64,000 bases of DNA from PALSA-612 sp963765295 (GCA_963765295.1 CAVXVO010000005.1:1240001-1304000), one strand, 5' to 3'; positions 8,111-17,765 are shown, numbered from the stretch's first letter. Made by a program: numbers and translations. The notes: generated by a model from the sequence alone, not told the origin.

Positions 8111-8731
8111 CTACTTCAACGTCACGGTCGGCTGGGCCCGCGCCGCGACGGGTTCCGTCTCGCCGTAGACGCGCGGGTCGACGCAGGTGATCTGGGTGTG
8201 GACGTTCTGCGTCGACGCCAGCCCGATCCAGAGCCATTCGGTCGTGCCCGGGAAGCCGCTGTTCTGCATCTCGACGTTCGTCATCCCGTGCACCGTCAGG
8301 GGGGCCCCCGAGGCGCCTGAAAAGGTCGGTGGATCAATCGAGACCGTGGGATTCGTCGCGACCCACCCGCCACACGTCCACTGGATCGCCCTGTCCGGCC
8401 CGACCAGCGCCGGGAAGGTCGCTCGTCCCATGATCGTGGTCTGGTTGAGGGTCGACGTGACGACGTTCTGAACGTACTGAGGCGTCGCCAGATCGACCGC
8501 ACCCTCCCACGAGGCGCACACACCACCCGCCTTGGCGGTATCGATCGCCCGCATCGCCCCGATCGGGCTTCCGTGCGCGAGGCTCGCGTTGTAACAGCTG
8601 TGAACGATCTGGCTGCTATCGGGGATGCTCGCCTGCACTGCGGTCGCGATCCCGAACACCGATGCGCCGACGCCAACGGCTACAAGCACTCTCCCCGTAC
8701 TGCCCAAGCGGCGAAGCCTGTCCGTGACCAT
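8111..8731 (-). CDS. Secreted hypothetical protein
   Basis: 206 residues. Signal peptide: basic MVTDRLRRLGSTGR, hydrophobic VLVAVGVGASVFGIATAVQA, with a likely cleavage after Ala. The mature start (IPDSSQIVHSCYNASLAHGSP...MRAIDTAKAGGVC) is the short Cys-containing module found at the N-terminus of many secreted actinobacterial proteins, with a Cys pair likely to form a disulfide. The remainder is beta-rich with no known domain. Start 8731 was chosen because GGAGGAGA lies just before it; another ATG 12 nt upstream is less well placed. Confidence 0.75.
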   Translation of the reverse strand: MVTDRLRRLGSTGRVLVAVGVGASVFGIATAVQASIPDSSQIVHSCYNASLAHGSPIGAMRAIDTAKAGGVCASWEGAVDLATPQYVQNVVTSTLNQTTIMGRATFPALVGPDRAIQWTCGGWVATNPTVSIDPPTFSGASGAPLTVHGMTNVEMQNSGFPGTTEWLWIGLASTQNVHTQITCVDPRVYGETEPVAARAQPTVTLK

Positions 8732-8930
8732 CTTCTCCTCCATTGCTTGGTAGGGACAACGGACTCGCCCGCCAAGGCTACGCCCGCTCACGCGTTTTGT
8801 AACCGGGTGTTTCCCTACCTTTCCGCGCAGGCTTCAGTCCCTTGGTGCCTACGCAAGAGGCCCTAGGCGTCAGGCCGCCCACCAGTGCGGGACACGTCGA
8901 GCCCGAGTGCGTGAGACCGCCGCGGACGAT

Positions 8931-10052
8931 CTAAGAGAGCGGGTGTCCGCAAAGGGTCGTGTTCAGGGCCTCGGCGATCCCCTTGTTGATGCGGTTTGTG
9001 GACTGGTCCGAGTTCATGAACAGGATCAGTTGCCGTCGCCCGTTCGGGCTTGTGAAGGCTTCAGTCGCATAGCCGGGGAAGTCGCCGTCGTGACCGAACA
9101 TGCGCCCGCAGGCCGTTCGGAGCGAGAGCAGGCCGAGCCCGTATCCGTTCCCGTCGCTGGTCATGACGAACTTCTCCATCTCGGAGAGGAGCGCCGGGCG
9201 CAGCAGACGACCGCCCAACAGGGCGTCGTAGAAGGTGGAGACGTCGTCGACCGTGGACACGATCGCGCCGGCCGCCCATGCTCCGGAGGGGCTGACGTGC
9301 GCGGTGTCGCGGACGAGCGGGGTGCCGTAGAACAGATAGCCGTGCGCGTGTGGCCCGCTGATCGTCGGTCCGGTCGGGAACGAAGTCTGGCGAAGGCCGA
9401 GCGGCCGGAAGATCCGGTCTCGGAGCTCAAACGCCACGGCGCGGTGGGTGACGGCCTGGATCACGAGCCCGACCAGGATGAAGTTGGTGTTCGAATACGA
9501 CCAGCGCCGGCCAGGAGCAAACACCGGCCTGTGTGAGATCGCGATCTTGACCAGCTGCCCGGGTGTCCACACTCGGAGCGGGTTCGTCAGCACGGCCGTA
9601 CGAAAGGCGGAATCGTCGACGTAGTCGGAGAGGCCGCTCGTGTGCTGGAGCAGCTCGCGAACCGTGATCGAGCGGCCGTTCGGGACAAGCCCGGGCAACC
9701 AGCGCTCGAGCGAATCGGCCAACGCCAGCTTCCGCTCTCCGACGAGCTGGAGCAACACCGTGGCGACGAACGACTTGGTGATGCTCCCAACCCGAAACCG
9801 ATCGGCCGGCGCCATCGGCTCCCTGGGCGACACACGTGCAACCCCAGACACCAGCCGAACTGTGCGATCACCGTCCTTGACGAGCGCGATCACACCGGGC
9901 ACACCGGCCCGAACCAGGCCGTCGAGATCACGCTGGATCGGGGAAGCAGCGGGCCGCGTCGTTGCGGCGCCCGCGCCAGACCACGCCGCCGCAGCCACGA
10001 CCGCGAGGCCGAGCAGCAAACCCCAAGCGCGCCCGGCAACGACCCACCTCAC
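8931..10052 (-). CDS. Serine hydrolase, beta-lactamase class C / D-alanyl-D-alanine carboxypeptidase family
   Basis: Signal peptide (RWVVAGRAWGLLLGLAVVAA) followed by the penicillin-binding fold. Catalytic motifs: SITKSF (S-x-x-K), YSNTNF (Y-x-N) and HDGDFPG (replacing K-T-G, as in class C-like esterases). The segment HTSGLSDY is also typical. Exported; substrate could be peptidoglycan peptides or small esters. The frame is open up to 10109, but GTG 10052 gives a standard signal peptide and leaves room for the divergent promoter. Convergence with the secreted gene leaves 199 bases (8732-8930) in which I see only its promoter region. Confidence 0.88.
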   Translation of the reverse strand: MRWVVAGRAWGLLLGLAVVAAAAWSGAGAATTRPAASPIQRDLDGLVRAGVPGVIALVKDGDRTVRLVSGVARVSPREPMAPADRFRVGSITKSFVATVLLQLVGERKLALADSLERWLPGLVPNGRSITVRELLQHTSGLSDYVDDSAFRTAVLTNPLRVWTPGQLVKIAISHRPVFAPGRRWSYSNTNFILVGLVIQAVTHRAVAFELRDRIFRPLGLRQTSFPTGPTISGPHAHGYLFYGTPLVRDTAHVSPSGAWAAGAIVSTVDDVSTFYDALLGGRLLRPALLSEMEKFVMTSDGNGYGLGLLSLRTACGRMFGHDGDFPGYATEAFTSPNGRRQLILFMNSDQSTNRINKGIAEALNTTLCGHPLS

Positions 10053-10125
10053 AGGCCGACAGTACCGACTCGGCAGACGGACGAGAGAACATCGAGGCGG
10101 AATCCCCACGGCGATCGCTCCGTTC

Positions 10126-10131
10126 TACTCT
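10126..10131 (+). promoter_or_regulatory. -10 element of a leaderless promoter for the DsbA-like gene
   Basis: TACTCT, then 5 nt, then ATG; no Shine-Dalgarno. It lies between divergent genes. Confidence 0.5.
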
Positions 10132-10136
10132 CGGTC

Positions 10137-11015
10137 ATGCGATCGTCGATCAATGCCACCCTGTTCAGCGACCCCGGCTGCCCGTGGGCGTACTCGGTCA
10201 GCCCTGCGCTCAGAGTGCTCGAGTGGCGCTACGGCGACCAGCTCGACTGGCGGCTCGTCCTGATCGGCCTGACAGAGACGGCAGACCAGTACGTCCAGCG
10301 CGGCTACACACCACTACGTATGGCCCAAGGCCACGCTCGGTACCGGCGATTCGGCATGCCGTACTCCCCGCAACCGCGCGCACGCGTCACGGCGACCGGC
10401 AAGGCCTGCCGTGCGATCGTCGCGGCCCGGCTGCTCGACCCGGGGAGCGAATGGCGCGTCTACCGCGCCCTCCAGTTCGGCTGGTTCACGACCACGCTCC
10501 TGCTCGACGAAGAGGCCGATCTGCGCCAAGCGCTCGCGCGTGTTCCCGGGATCGACCCGGAAATGATCGTCGCGACACTCGATCAACCCGACGTCACGGA
10601 CGCGTACGAGCAGGACAAGGCCGAGGCGCGAACGGCGGCCGGCACGCCGGCCGAGCTCCAGGGCAAGACCGCCCAGACGGACGGGCCGGTGCGGTTCACA
10701 GCCCCCTCGCTCGTCCTCGAGCGAGACGGGCATCGCCTGATCGCAGGTGGCTATCAGACGATCGAGGCCTACGACGTCCTGGTCGCCAATCTCGACCCGA
10801 ACCTCGACCGGCAACCACCACCCTCCGACCCCAAGGCGCTTCTGCAGACGTTCGGCGACGGACTCACGACACAGGAAGTAGCCGCTCTGCTCACCCACGG
10901 CAACGACCAGCCCGACCGCGCGGCTGCAGAACAAGCGCTCCTGGAACTCGTCAGCGACGGCGCAGCGACCCGCAGGCCGCTCGGCGACGACGCACTGTGG
11001 TCGCCCGCCGGATAG
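10137..11015 (+). CDS. DsbA/FrnE-like thioredoxin-fold protein with C-terminal helical domain
   Basis: 292 residues. The N-terminus LFSDPGCPWAYSVSPALRVL matches the DsbA/FrnE/HCCA-isomerase superfamily; the CxxC position reads CPWA, so only one Cys remains and classical disulfide oxidase activity is unlikely. Pro-containing FTAPSLVLERDGHRLIAGGY is the cis-Pro loop region. A further 70 residues (TQEVAALLTHGNDQPDRAAAEQALLELVSDG...) look like a winged-helix-type appendage. Cytosolic: no signal peptide. Likely an isomerase, glutathione- or mycothiol-linked transferase relative. No recognisable operon partner. Confidence 0.75.
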   Translation: MRSSINATLFSDPGCPWAYSVSPALRVLEWRYGDQLDWRLVLIGLTETADQYVQRGYTPLRMAQGHARYRRFGMPYSPQPRARVTATGKACRAIVAARLLDPGSEWRVYRALQFGWFTTTLLLDEEADLRQALARVPGIDPEMIVATLDQPDVTDAYEQDKAEARTAAGTPAELQGKTAQTDGPVRFTAPSLVLERDGHRLIAGGYQTIEAYDVLVANLDPNLDRQPPPSDPKALLQTFGDGLTTQEVAALLTHGNDQPDRAAAEQALLELVSDGAATRRPLGDDALWSPAG

Positions 11016-11116
11016 GCAAACGGGAAGTGCCCCCGGTAGCCGCCGGCGCTCGCGAGGTTTCGGTTTGAGAAGGACGAGCAAGACCTGAGGGTGATGGAGG
11101 AGAAGGTACGGCCGGT

Positions 11117-11437
11117 GTGTGGGAGAGACGAGTGACGCGCGTGCGGATTCCGGTTGGCCTCCACCTCGTCGCGGGTGTCTATGACATCGGAGCCGCGTCG
11201 ATCGATGGCAGCTGTCTGGGCACGAGCGACACCGATCAGCACGACTTCAGCCAGGACTGGGACGAAGTCCGCGAGCTTCCGGGAGTCGAGATCGAATGCA
11301 GCAGGCACCCGGGTCAGTGGTGGCCGACCGCGGACAAGCACATTCCCGTCAACGAGGTCCCCAACTGGCGCTGTCCGAACTGCGCCTGGGCGTTCAGGCA
11401 AGGCCTAGCCGGTAGAGGTGGCACGCCGCAGTTCTAG
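11117..11437 (+). CDS. Hypothetical small protein with C-terminal CPNC motif
   Basis: Up to 106 residues from a GTG; a GTG at 11132 preceded by GGGAGAG is an alternative start. The C-terminal half has ECSRHPGQWWPTADKHI and NWRCPNCAW, which looks like a zinc-binding CPxC pair combined with upstream His/Cys. I do not recognise the family. It is isolated between the DsbA-like gene and a convergent membrane gene. Confidence 0.45.
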   Translation: MWERRVTRVRIPVGLHLVAGVYDIGAASIDGSCLGTSDTDQHDFSQDWDEVRELPGVEIECSRHPGQWWPTADKHIPVNEVPNWRCPNCAWAFRQGLAGRGGTPQF

Positions 11438-11486
11438 TCGGCCGGAGCTAGTTGAGCTCACTGCGCGGGTCGCTGCGTCAGAGGTT

Positions 11487-12275
11487 CTAAGGCCCGTTCG
11501 CTGCTGGTGGTAGCGCCATCGATGCGCGCAGGGTCTTGAGCGGTGTGTCCGGAACCGTGATCGAGCCGCGGGTCGGCCGGTCGAGGTCGAAGGTCACGAG
11601 CAGGAGCATCGTGACGAGCACGGCCGCGAGCACCATCGGCACGAGGCCGCGGCCGAGCACTGCCAGATACATGCCGAGCAGTCCGAGCGCGACGGCTGCG
11701 CCGATCACCTCGAGCGCCAGCACGGAACCCGGCACCCGGTTGTTCAGGGCCGAGATGCGGACGGTCTGTTGGTCGATCGTCGCGTTGAGGCTGTCCACGT
11801 AGAGACGGGGCGCGCTGGCGACGGGCGCGGCGACGAGCGATTGTCCGGCAAGGCTCCAGAGTCGCCGCTGCAACACGTCCTCGGCGGCGGTCGTTCGCTC
11901 CGCCGCCGAGCTTTCCGGCACCTCGCTGGACAGGCGAATCGCGAGGTCCGTGTAGCGGCGGAGCAGCTCGAGCGACCGGCTTCGCACCGGCTCCGCGAGT
12001 GTCTCGGCACGAAGGTAGGTCGTCCCGATCGCGTTCGCCTCCGCAACCACCGCGGCGCGCCGGTCCTCGTATCGACCCACGGCGAGCGTCAGTCCGAAAG
12101 CCAGCAACAGACCGACGACACCGAGCAGCGCCGCCTGCAGGACGCCGACCGGCTCCTTCAGCGTTTCCGAGTGCTTGCGCAGATAGCGACCCGCCGCGAC
12201 GCCCACCATCGCCACGCCGAAGACGACGGCGAAGATGATCAGCGTGAGCGCCCAGCTGCTCAGCGAGAAGAACAC
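11487..12275 (-). CDS. DUF4239 (bestrophin-like domain) membrane protein
   Basis: 262 residues. Two N-terminal membrane helices (8-30 and 43-65), a soluble part with the family signature RRAAVVAEANAIGTTYLRAE, and two C-terminal helices (about 183-230). DUF4239 proteins are annotated as bestrophin-like; ion transport is suspected but untested. ATG start. The 94 bases up to the desaturase stop contain nothing recognisable. Confidence 0.85.
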   Translation of the reverse strand: MFFSLSSWALTLIIFAVVFGVAMVGVAAGRYLRKHSETLKEPVGVLQAALLGVVGLLLAFGLTLAVGRYEDRRAAVVAEANAIGTTYLRAETLAEPVRSRSLELLRRYTDLAIRLSSEVPESSAAERTTAAEDVLQRRLWSLAGQSLVAAPVASAPRLYVDSLNATIDQQTVRISALNNRVPGSVLALEVIGAAVALGLLGMYLAVLGRGLVPMVLAAVLVTMLLLVTFDLDRPTRGSITVPDTPLKTLRASMALPPAANGP

Positions 12276-12369
12276 TGGAACACATCCTGACGAACCCGGC
12301 TCCGCGCGGGTCGGCGAGCCGCCCTCCGCCCCTGCTCGGTCGCCTGGGGCGAGGCCCCGGCCTTGGTTC

Positions 12370-13482
12370 TCAGCCCATCTCTAGCTCGAGAGGCTGGCCG
12401 AGCTTGCCCATCTCCCACAGATGCCGGACGTGGGAGCGGAAGGCGGACCAGATGTTTGGGTGGGCCTGGTAGGTGAGGCCGTGCCTCCGGCAGGTCTCCT
12501 GGACGATCGGAGCGAGCCGTCGGTAGAGCGGATGAGGAAGCTTGGGGAACAGGTGGTGGATGACCTGGAAGTTCAGACCTCCGAGCCACCAGCAGAGCAC
12601 CCGATTGCGGGGGCTGAAGTCGACCGTGGTCTGCACCTGATAGACCATCCACTCCGTCCGCCCCTCCCCAGTCGTGAGCTGCTCTGGCGTCGCGTAGGTG
12701 GCCTCGGTCACGCAATGGGCAAGCTGGAAGACGATCGTCATCACGAGGCTGAGCGTGCCCACAACGACGGCGTAACAGCCCAACACCCCCCACCAGGGAA
12801 AGCCCATCAGGATGGGGATGAGGAACGTCCAGCCCAGGAACAGTGCCTTGCCGGCGAAGACGCCGACGCGGGGCCAGCCCCGGGGGAACCGCAACGGGCT
12901 CGCGCCGATTCGGCCCTGAGAGAAGCCGACGACGTCGGCCAGGAGTTGCATTCGGAAGCCCATCAACAGATAAAGCGGCCAGGCATAGACGATCTGACCG
13001 CGATACCACGGGCGGCCAGGGTGGCTGGGTGCCAGCTTGAGAAAGGGCGTCTGCTCGGCGTCTGGGTCATGGCCGGCGACGTTCGTGTAGGTGTGGTGAG
13101 CCACGTTGTGCTTGGTCTGCCACATGTAGCTGCCGAACCCGAGGCAAACATCCGAGAAGATCCAGCCGAGCAGGTGATTCCATCGTTGACTCGAGAACGT
13201 CGCCAGATGATTGGCGTCGTGCTGAACACAGAAGCCGGCCAGGATCGCCCCCAGAGTCAGCCCAACGAGAGCGACGCCGACGAGCTCCAGGCCGAGCGGA
13301 AGAAGGAGCAACGAGAGATAGGAACCCACCATCAGCATCGCTGCTATCACCGCCTTCGCAACGAGCTCTCGGTGAGCCTGCCGGAGTAGCCCCGGATGCT
13401 TCACGAGCAAATCGCTCACTTCACTCCGTATTTCACTGGTGAACGCGCCGCTGCTTCGGAACTTCATCGTCGAGGCGGTCAT
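12370..13482 (-). CDS. Membrane fatty-acid desaturase (acyl-lipid/acyl-CoA type)
   Basis: 370 residues with the three His boxes of the di-iron desaturases: HDANH, HNVAHH and, near the C-terminus, QVIHHLFP. Four hydrophobic helices in pairs flank them. No cytochrome b5 domain, so electrons must come from a separate ferredoxin/reductase. The third box with Gln before IHH resembles front-end or linoleoyl-CoA-type desaturases; the exact double-bond position cannot be read from sequence. It would adjust membrane fluidity, fitting the cold-shock genes elsewhere in the window. The upstream interval 13483-13693 holds only putative promoter sequence. Confidence 0.92.
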   Translation of the reverse strand: MTASTMKFRSSGAFTSEIRSEVSDLLVKHPGLLRQAHRELVAKAVIAAMLMVGSYLSLLLLPLGLELVGVALVGLTLGAILAGFCVQHDANHLATFSSQRWNHLLGWIFSDVCLGFGSYMWQTKHNVAHHTYTNVAGHDPDAEQTPFLKLAPSHPGRPWYRGQIVYAWPLYLLMGFRMQLLADVVGFSQGRIGASPLRFPRGWPRVGVFAGKALFLGWTFLIPILMGFPWWGVLGCYAVVVGTLSLVMTIVFQLAHCVTEATYATPEQLTTGEGRTEWMVYQVQTTVDFSPRNRVLCWWLGGLNFQVIHHLFPKLPHPLYRRLAPIVQETCRRHGLTYQAHPNIWSAFRSHVRHLWEMGKLGQPLELEMG

Positions 13483-13693
13483 TTGGGACCCTCCGGTCGC
13501 TTGCGGTGAAAGCGTGTTCGATTCCCGCCGCGTGTGTGTGGAGCGGATGTCGGGCCGAGCTAGCGTTTCAGCTCTCGGAGGATCTGAGGAGCCAAAGAGG
13601 TTGAGCCTCCGTGTGGACGGAATGTAGCATGAATCACGATTTGGATTGCCGTGTCCCCTGGCCGTCGCCAGGAAGCGGCAAGCGTCGGCTGAG

Positions 13694-14077
13694 CTACGCG
13701 CCGTCTGCTCGATACGCGTTGGCGGTGAGGATCTCGATCGGGATCACGTCCAGCGCCCGAGCATGCGTCGCACCCAACACGACAGGAGCAGCGCAGCCGG
13801 CTCGGTGAGCCTCCAGCCAGCGCTCCGCGCACACGCACCAACGATCACCCGGCGACAGTCCCGGGAAGCCCCACTCCGGCCGTGGTGTCGACAGATCGTT
13901 GCCCGCGATCAGGCTGAACTCCAGGAACTCGCTCGTCACGACCGAGCAGACCGTATGACTGCCAACGTCCTCGGCCCCGGTCGCGCAGCAACCGTCTCGA
14001 TAGAAGCCGGTCACCGGATCAGTCGAACACGAAACCAACGCACCGCCGACCACGTTCAGATCAGGCTCCCGGCTCAC
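13694..14077 (-). CDS. DUF2237 family protein
   Basis: 127 residues matching DUF2237 over its whole length: NVVGGALVSCSTDPVTGFYR, DGCCATGAEDVGSHTVCSVV, LSTPRPEWGFPGLSPGDRWC and the ending VIPIEIL. Six or more conserved Cys/His/Asp residues suggest metal binding, but no activity is established. GTG 14077 was chosen because the family begins a few residues before NVVGG; the frame is open to 14185, where it would overlap the next gene. Same strand as the following cupin gene. Confidence 0.88.
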   Translation of the reverse strand: MSREPDLNVVGGALVSCSTDPVTGFYRDGCCATGAEDVGSHTVCSVVTSEFLEFSLIAGNDLSTPRPEWGFPGLSPGDRWCVCAERWLEAHRAGCAAPVVLGATHARALDVIPIEILTANAYRADGA

Positions 14078-14150
14078 GAGCCGCAAGTCTAGGCTGCATC
14101 CCGGCCGCTCGAACACCGGAGCGCAGGAGGCCACGCGCGAGCGGGCGTGC

Positions 14151-14789
14151 TCAGCGAAGAGCCTCCTCGAACCGCGGATCGTCACGTACGGCGGCGAGGT
14201 CGTCGTCTCGGCGGGCGTCTTCCCGGAACCGCGGTAGCAGCTCGACGGACCGTCGGAGATGGGCGAACGTGTCGTCGCCGGTGTCGCCCGCCAGCGTTGC
14301 GAAGCACGCGTAGTTGTAATTCAAACCCGCGTGGTCAGGCATGCGCTCGAGCGCACCGCGGACCGCAGCGAGCGCGTCGCCGTAGCGCTGTTCGCCGTAG
14401 GCCTGCATCGACTCGCTGTGGAACGGCCACGCCTCACCCCAGTCGACTCCCTGGTACGCCTCGCCGGGTGCGGCGCCGATAGCAAGGACGGTTCCGTCCC
14501 CGGTCGCCTTCCGCCGCGACTCCGGCCCGACGAACACGAGTGTTCCCGCGGGCGCGTCGACCGCTTCGCCGTCCAGCTCGAAGGTCGCACTCCCGTCGAG
14601 GACGATGTACAGCTCCTCCTGGCCAGACCCGGACTCGTCGTGCTCGCCGATCAGCGTGCCGTCCTCGCCCGGTGTGAAGGCGTTGATTCCGAATGCCTTG
14701 ATCCCGAGGTGCTCGCGCACCGGAATGTCTCTGCCCCGTCGCTCGATGTCATCGAGACGGGCGACTTGCCACTTCGGCTTGTCGTTCAT
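14151..14789 (-). CDS. Cupin domain fused to short TPR-like domain
   Basis: 212 residues. Residues about 1-110 form a cupin with EEHDESGSGQEELY-type motif 1 (GEHDESGSGQEELYIVLDG) and motif 2 PAGTLVFVGPESRR; residues about 120-212 (SESMQAYGEQRYGDALAAVRG, AGLNYNYACFATLAGD) form two tetratricopeptide-like helical hairpins. This fusion is common in actinobacteria, annotated as cupin/TPR protein of unknown role. ATG 14789 preceded by GGAGG with 8 nt spacing. Divergent from another cupin gene at 14899. Confidence 0.8.
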   Translation of the reverse strand: MNDKPKWQVARLDDIERRGRDIPVREHLGIKAFGINAFTPGEDGTLIGEHDESGSGQEELYIVLDGSATFELDGEAVDAPAGTLVFVGPESRRKATGDGTVLAIGAAPGEAYQGVDWGEAWPFHSESMQAYGEQRYGDALAAVRGALERMPDHAGLNYNYACFATLAGDTGDDTFAHLRRSVELLPRFREDARRDDDLAAVRDDPRFEEALR

Positions 14790-14898
14790 CCTGTTCACCT
14801 CCGAGGTGCGCGGGGTCGTCGCAGTGCACCTTAAGGGTCTGGGGGTAGCCTCCCGCTGTGGGGATGCTTCGAGTGCTGCCGAAGGACGCGGCCGGCTC

Positions 14899-15257
14899 AT
14901 GAGCGTGCGAAAGCTGAACGTGCGCACCTGCGACCTGGACGAGTCGCTCGATCGGGCGGGGTTCCGCCATAGCGCCGCGTCCATCGCGGAGCAGATCGGC
15001 GCCGAGGCCGCCGTGTACGAGGCGGAGGTGGGCCATCCCATCTGGCCCTACCACTACCACCATGCGGTCGAGGAGTGGATGTACGTCGTCACGGGCGAGC
15101 CGGTGCTGCGGGACGCGGGCGGCGAGCGAGCGCTGACCGGCGGAGATCTGACCTGCTTCCCGCCCGGATACGCCGGCGCCTGGGAGAGGTGCGAAACGGG
15201 CCAGGCATCGACGAGTTCGTGGCGCCGTCCGGTGAGTGGGCCGCCGCAGGCCAGTAG
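14899..15257 (+). CDS. Cupin-domain protein, probably with a frame error near its end
   Basis: Begins MSVRKLNVRTCDLDESLDRA; cupin motif 1 is PYHYHHAVEEWMYVVTGEP and motif 2 includes GGDLTCFPPGYAGAW. After that the homologous His-containing stretch is missing. The -1 frame gives a natural ending (GIDEFVAPSGEWAAAGQ, stop at 15257), whereas the original frame runs to 15339 into an opposing gene. I prefer a base lost around 15180-15200 or a true truncation. Substrate unknown. Divergent from the cupin/TPR gene. Confidence 0.6.
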
Positions 15258-15270
15258 TACGAGGTGGCTG

Positions 15271-15537
15271 CTACCTGCCGGTACGCTCGCGGTGTCTGCA
15301 CCCGGGCCAGCAGCAGGGACGACGCTTGCCTTCCTCTAGCTCTTCCTGGGTTCGGCGGACGCGGCGCTCTCGGGTCGTCTTCTGCTTGGCAGCCTCGACC
15401 CAGCAGATGAACTCGTTGCGGGCCAAAGGCGTGATGTCCAGCCAAGCGTCGAGCGCCACCGGGTTGGCGAGTAGCGCCCTGCGCAGGTCTGTGGGCAGCT
15501 CGTGAACCACGCCCCCAGGCACTCGTCGACCCGTCAC
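15271..15537 (-). CDS. YdeI/OmpD-associated family protein
   Basis: 88 residues containing the conserved core of this small family: LPTDLRRALLANPVALDAW, LARNEFICWVEAAKQKTTRE, RRTQEELEEGKRRPC. Members form the C-terminal domain of bacteriocin-protection YdeI-type proteins; molecular function is unknown. GTG start; an alternative GTG lies 15 nt further in. Confidence 0.78.
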   Translation of the reverse strand: MTGRRVPGGVVHELPTDLRRALLANPVALDAWLDITPLARNEFICWVEAAKQKTTRERRVRRTQEELEEGKRRPCCWPGCRHRERTGR

Positions 15538-15581
15538 TGGGCCAGCGTAGCGCCACGAAGCAGCCGTCCAATCTGCGGCCG

Positions 15582-16680
15582 CTAAGCCGCTGCAACCGCC
15601 CGAGCGAGTTGTCTCGCCTGGATGCCGACGAGCCGAAACGTGCCACCGAGCGTGACCCGATAACCGACGAAATGAAGACCAGCCGCTTGCGGATGCTCCT
15701 CAGCCCCGTGGACCAACGGCTCGCCGTGTTCATCGAGGACTCCGAGATGCGCGACGAGCGGCTCCAGGCCGGTGCGGAAGCCTGTCGCCGCGATCACGAC
15801 GTCGACGTCGACCGAGTTCCCGTCGGCTAGCACAGCGCTTCCGTCGTCGAACCGCTCTAGCGCCGCGACGACGCGGACGCGACCCGTCTGCACCGCCTCG
15901 GCGAAGCCAACATCGAGGATCGGGAGCACACGCCGGCGCAGGAAGTCGGAATACGGCCGCTCCGGCGCCGGCAACCCGTACGGCGCGAGGTCCGGGAACG
16001 AGACGCGGCGGAGCGTCCGCGCGATCCGATCGACCACTGCCACCGGTAGACGCGCCGATGCAATTCCGAGCAGCTGACTCGGGACGCCGAGCGTGTCGCG
16101 GCGGACGATGCTCGGGGGATTGCACGGCCAGCAACACCGCCTGCGCACCACCGTCGGCCAGATCGACGGCGATCTCGGCACCCGAGTTGCCCGCACCGAC
16201 CACCAACACCCGACGGCCCACGAACAGATCCGGGTTGCGATACGCCGCAGAGTGCACGAGTTCACCCGCGAACACGCCGGGCCAGTCGGGCACGAACGGA
16301 ACATTGCTTTGCCCCGTCGCGACCACGACTCGCTCAGTCTCGAGCTCGCCACCCGCGGTCTTGACCAACCAGCCCGAACCGCCGTGATCGACCCGCTCCA
16401 CCTCGATCCCCGTCCGCACGTCGAGCGAATGCCACTCGGCGTACCCCTGCAGATACGCCAGCACGCGCTCCCGAGACGGCCACTTCCCGAACGAACGCGG
16501 CATCCGATGTCCAGGCAGGCCCGAGAGCCAACGAACGGTGTGCAGATGCAACCGGTCGTAGCGCGATACCCAAGCCGCGCCCACGGGTCCGCGCTCGACC
16601 ACGACGACACGCTCCCCCACCCCCTGCAACATCGCAGCACACGCCAACCCCGCCGGCCCCGCCCCAGTCACCACGATCAC
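15582..16680 (-). CDS. Flavin-containing monooxygenase-type oxidoreductase, frame broken by one extra base
   Basis: N-terminal half: FAD motif VTGAGPAGLACAAML, the FMO fingerprint FAGELVHSAAY and the NADP motif VVGAGNSGAEIAVDL. The C-terminal half (IVRRDTLGVPSQLLG... VDVVIAATGFRTGLEPL) lies in another frame. One base removed from the five-base run at 16114-16118 rejoins them (AVQSPSIVRR) into about 365 residues. It would use NADPH and O2 to hydroxylate or Baeyer-Villiger-oxidise a small substrate, as in YUC/CzcO-like enzymes. GTG start, with TAGAAC 7 nt upstream. The 152 bases upstream to 16832 contain nothing else clear. Confidence 0.85.
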
Positions 16681-16832
16681 CTACACGGTTCTACACGACC
16701 AGGCGACGAGCCTTCGTCGACGCCTCGCGCTCGCCCTCGAGGGCAGGAGGCTCCGCCTCGTCTCGAGCTTGGATCGACGGCGGATGAACCACCACTCGCT
16801 ACGAGCTGTTCGCTCTACGCCCCGCGGCTGGT

Positions 16833-17765
16833 ATGTCTTCCTCTGACCCCATGAGCGATGAGCTCCAGATCGGACGGCGACGGGTGCGGCTGACGCATCC
16901 GGAGCGCGTCCTGTTTCCCGGCGACGGCGTCACGAAGGGCGACCTCGCCCGGTACTACGCCGAGATCGCGGACGCAATCGTTCCGCACCTGCGCGACCGG
17001 CCGTTCACGCTCAAGCGGTACCCGCACGGTATCGACGGCCAGGCGTACTTCCACAAGCAGGCGCCGAAGGGAACCCCCGACTGGATCCCGACGCGCCAGT
17101 TCCGCACCTGGCCGCGGGAAGGCGAATCGCGACTCGTCGACTTCACGCTCGTCAACGAGCCCGCCGCGCTCGTGTGGATGGTGCAGATGAATTGCGTCGA
17201 CATGAACGCCTGGTACTCGCGCATCGACAAGCCCGACCGGCCCGACTACGTCGTCTTCGATCTCGATCCCCCGGAATCGCGGAACGGCTTCGCACAGGCG
17301 ATCCGTGTAGCCCACCTCATCCGCGAACAGCTCGAACGGCTCGACCTGCGCTCCTATGTGAAGACGAGCGGAGCGGACGGCATCCACGTGCTGGTGCCGA
17401 TCACACGGCGGTCGTCGTACCCGGACACGTACGAGTTCGCAGAGCGTGTGGCACGCACTCTCGAAGCAGAGAACCCCGGCGTCGTCACCACCGAGTGGCT
17501 GAAGCACAAGCGACGTGGCGTCCTGGTCGACCACCGACAGAACGGACACGGAAAGACGCTCGCCGCCGCTTACTCCATGCGGCCGAAGCCCGGCGCGCCG
17601 GTATCGACCCCGTTGCGCTGGGAAGAACTCGGCGAGGAAGTGCGCCCGCGCGACTTCGGCATGCGCGAGGCGCTAGAACGGGTGGAGCGGCACGGCGACC
17701 TCTTCCAGCCCGTGCTACAGGGCGGCCAAGCTCTCGGTCCCTCTTTGCGACAGCTGCGCGGGTGA
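16833..17765 (+). CDS. LigD-type NHEJ polymerase/primase domain protein
   Basis: 310 residues forming a stand-alone PolDom of the archaeo-eukaryotic primase fold. Visible: LTHPERVLFPGDGVTKGDLA at the N-terminus, the catalytic acidic motif DYVVFDLDPP, the TSGADGIHVLVPI motif with the active-site His, and SMRPKPGAPVSTPLRWEEL near the end. It fills gaps or adds ribonucleotides at double-strand breaks. No Ku, ligase or nuclease domain is linked, so partners must be elsewhere. Start 16833 or ATG 16851. The stop overlaps the next gene's GTG by 4 nt. Confidence 0.93.
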   Translation: MSSSDPMSDELQIGRRRVRLTHPERVLFPGDGVTKGDLARYYAEIADAIVPHLRDRPFTLKRYPHGIDGQAYFHKQAPKGTPDWIPTRQFRTWPREGESRLVDFTLVNEPAALVWMVQMNCVDMNAWYSRIDKPDRPDYVVFDLDPPESRNGFAQAIRVAHLIREQLERLDLRSYVKTSGADGIHVLVPITRRSSYPDTYEFAERVARTLEAENPGVVTTEWLKHKRRGVLVDHRQNGHGKTLAAAYSMRPKPGAPVSTPLRWEELGEEVRPRDFGMREALERVERHGDLFQPVLQGGQALGPSLRQLRG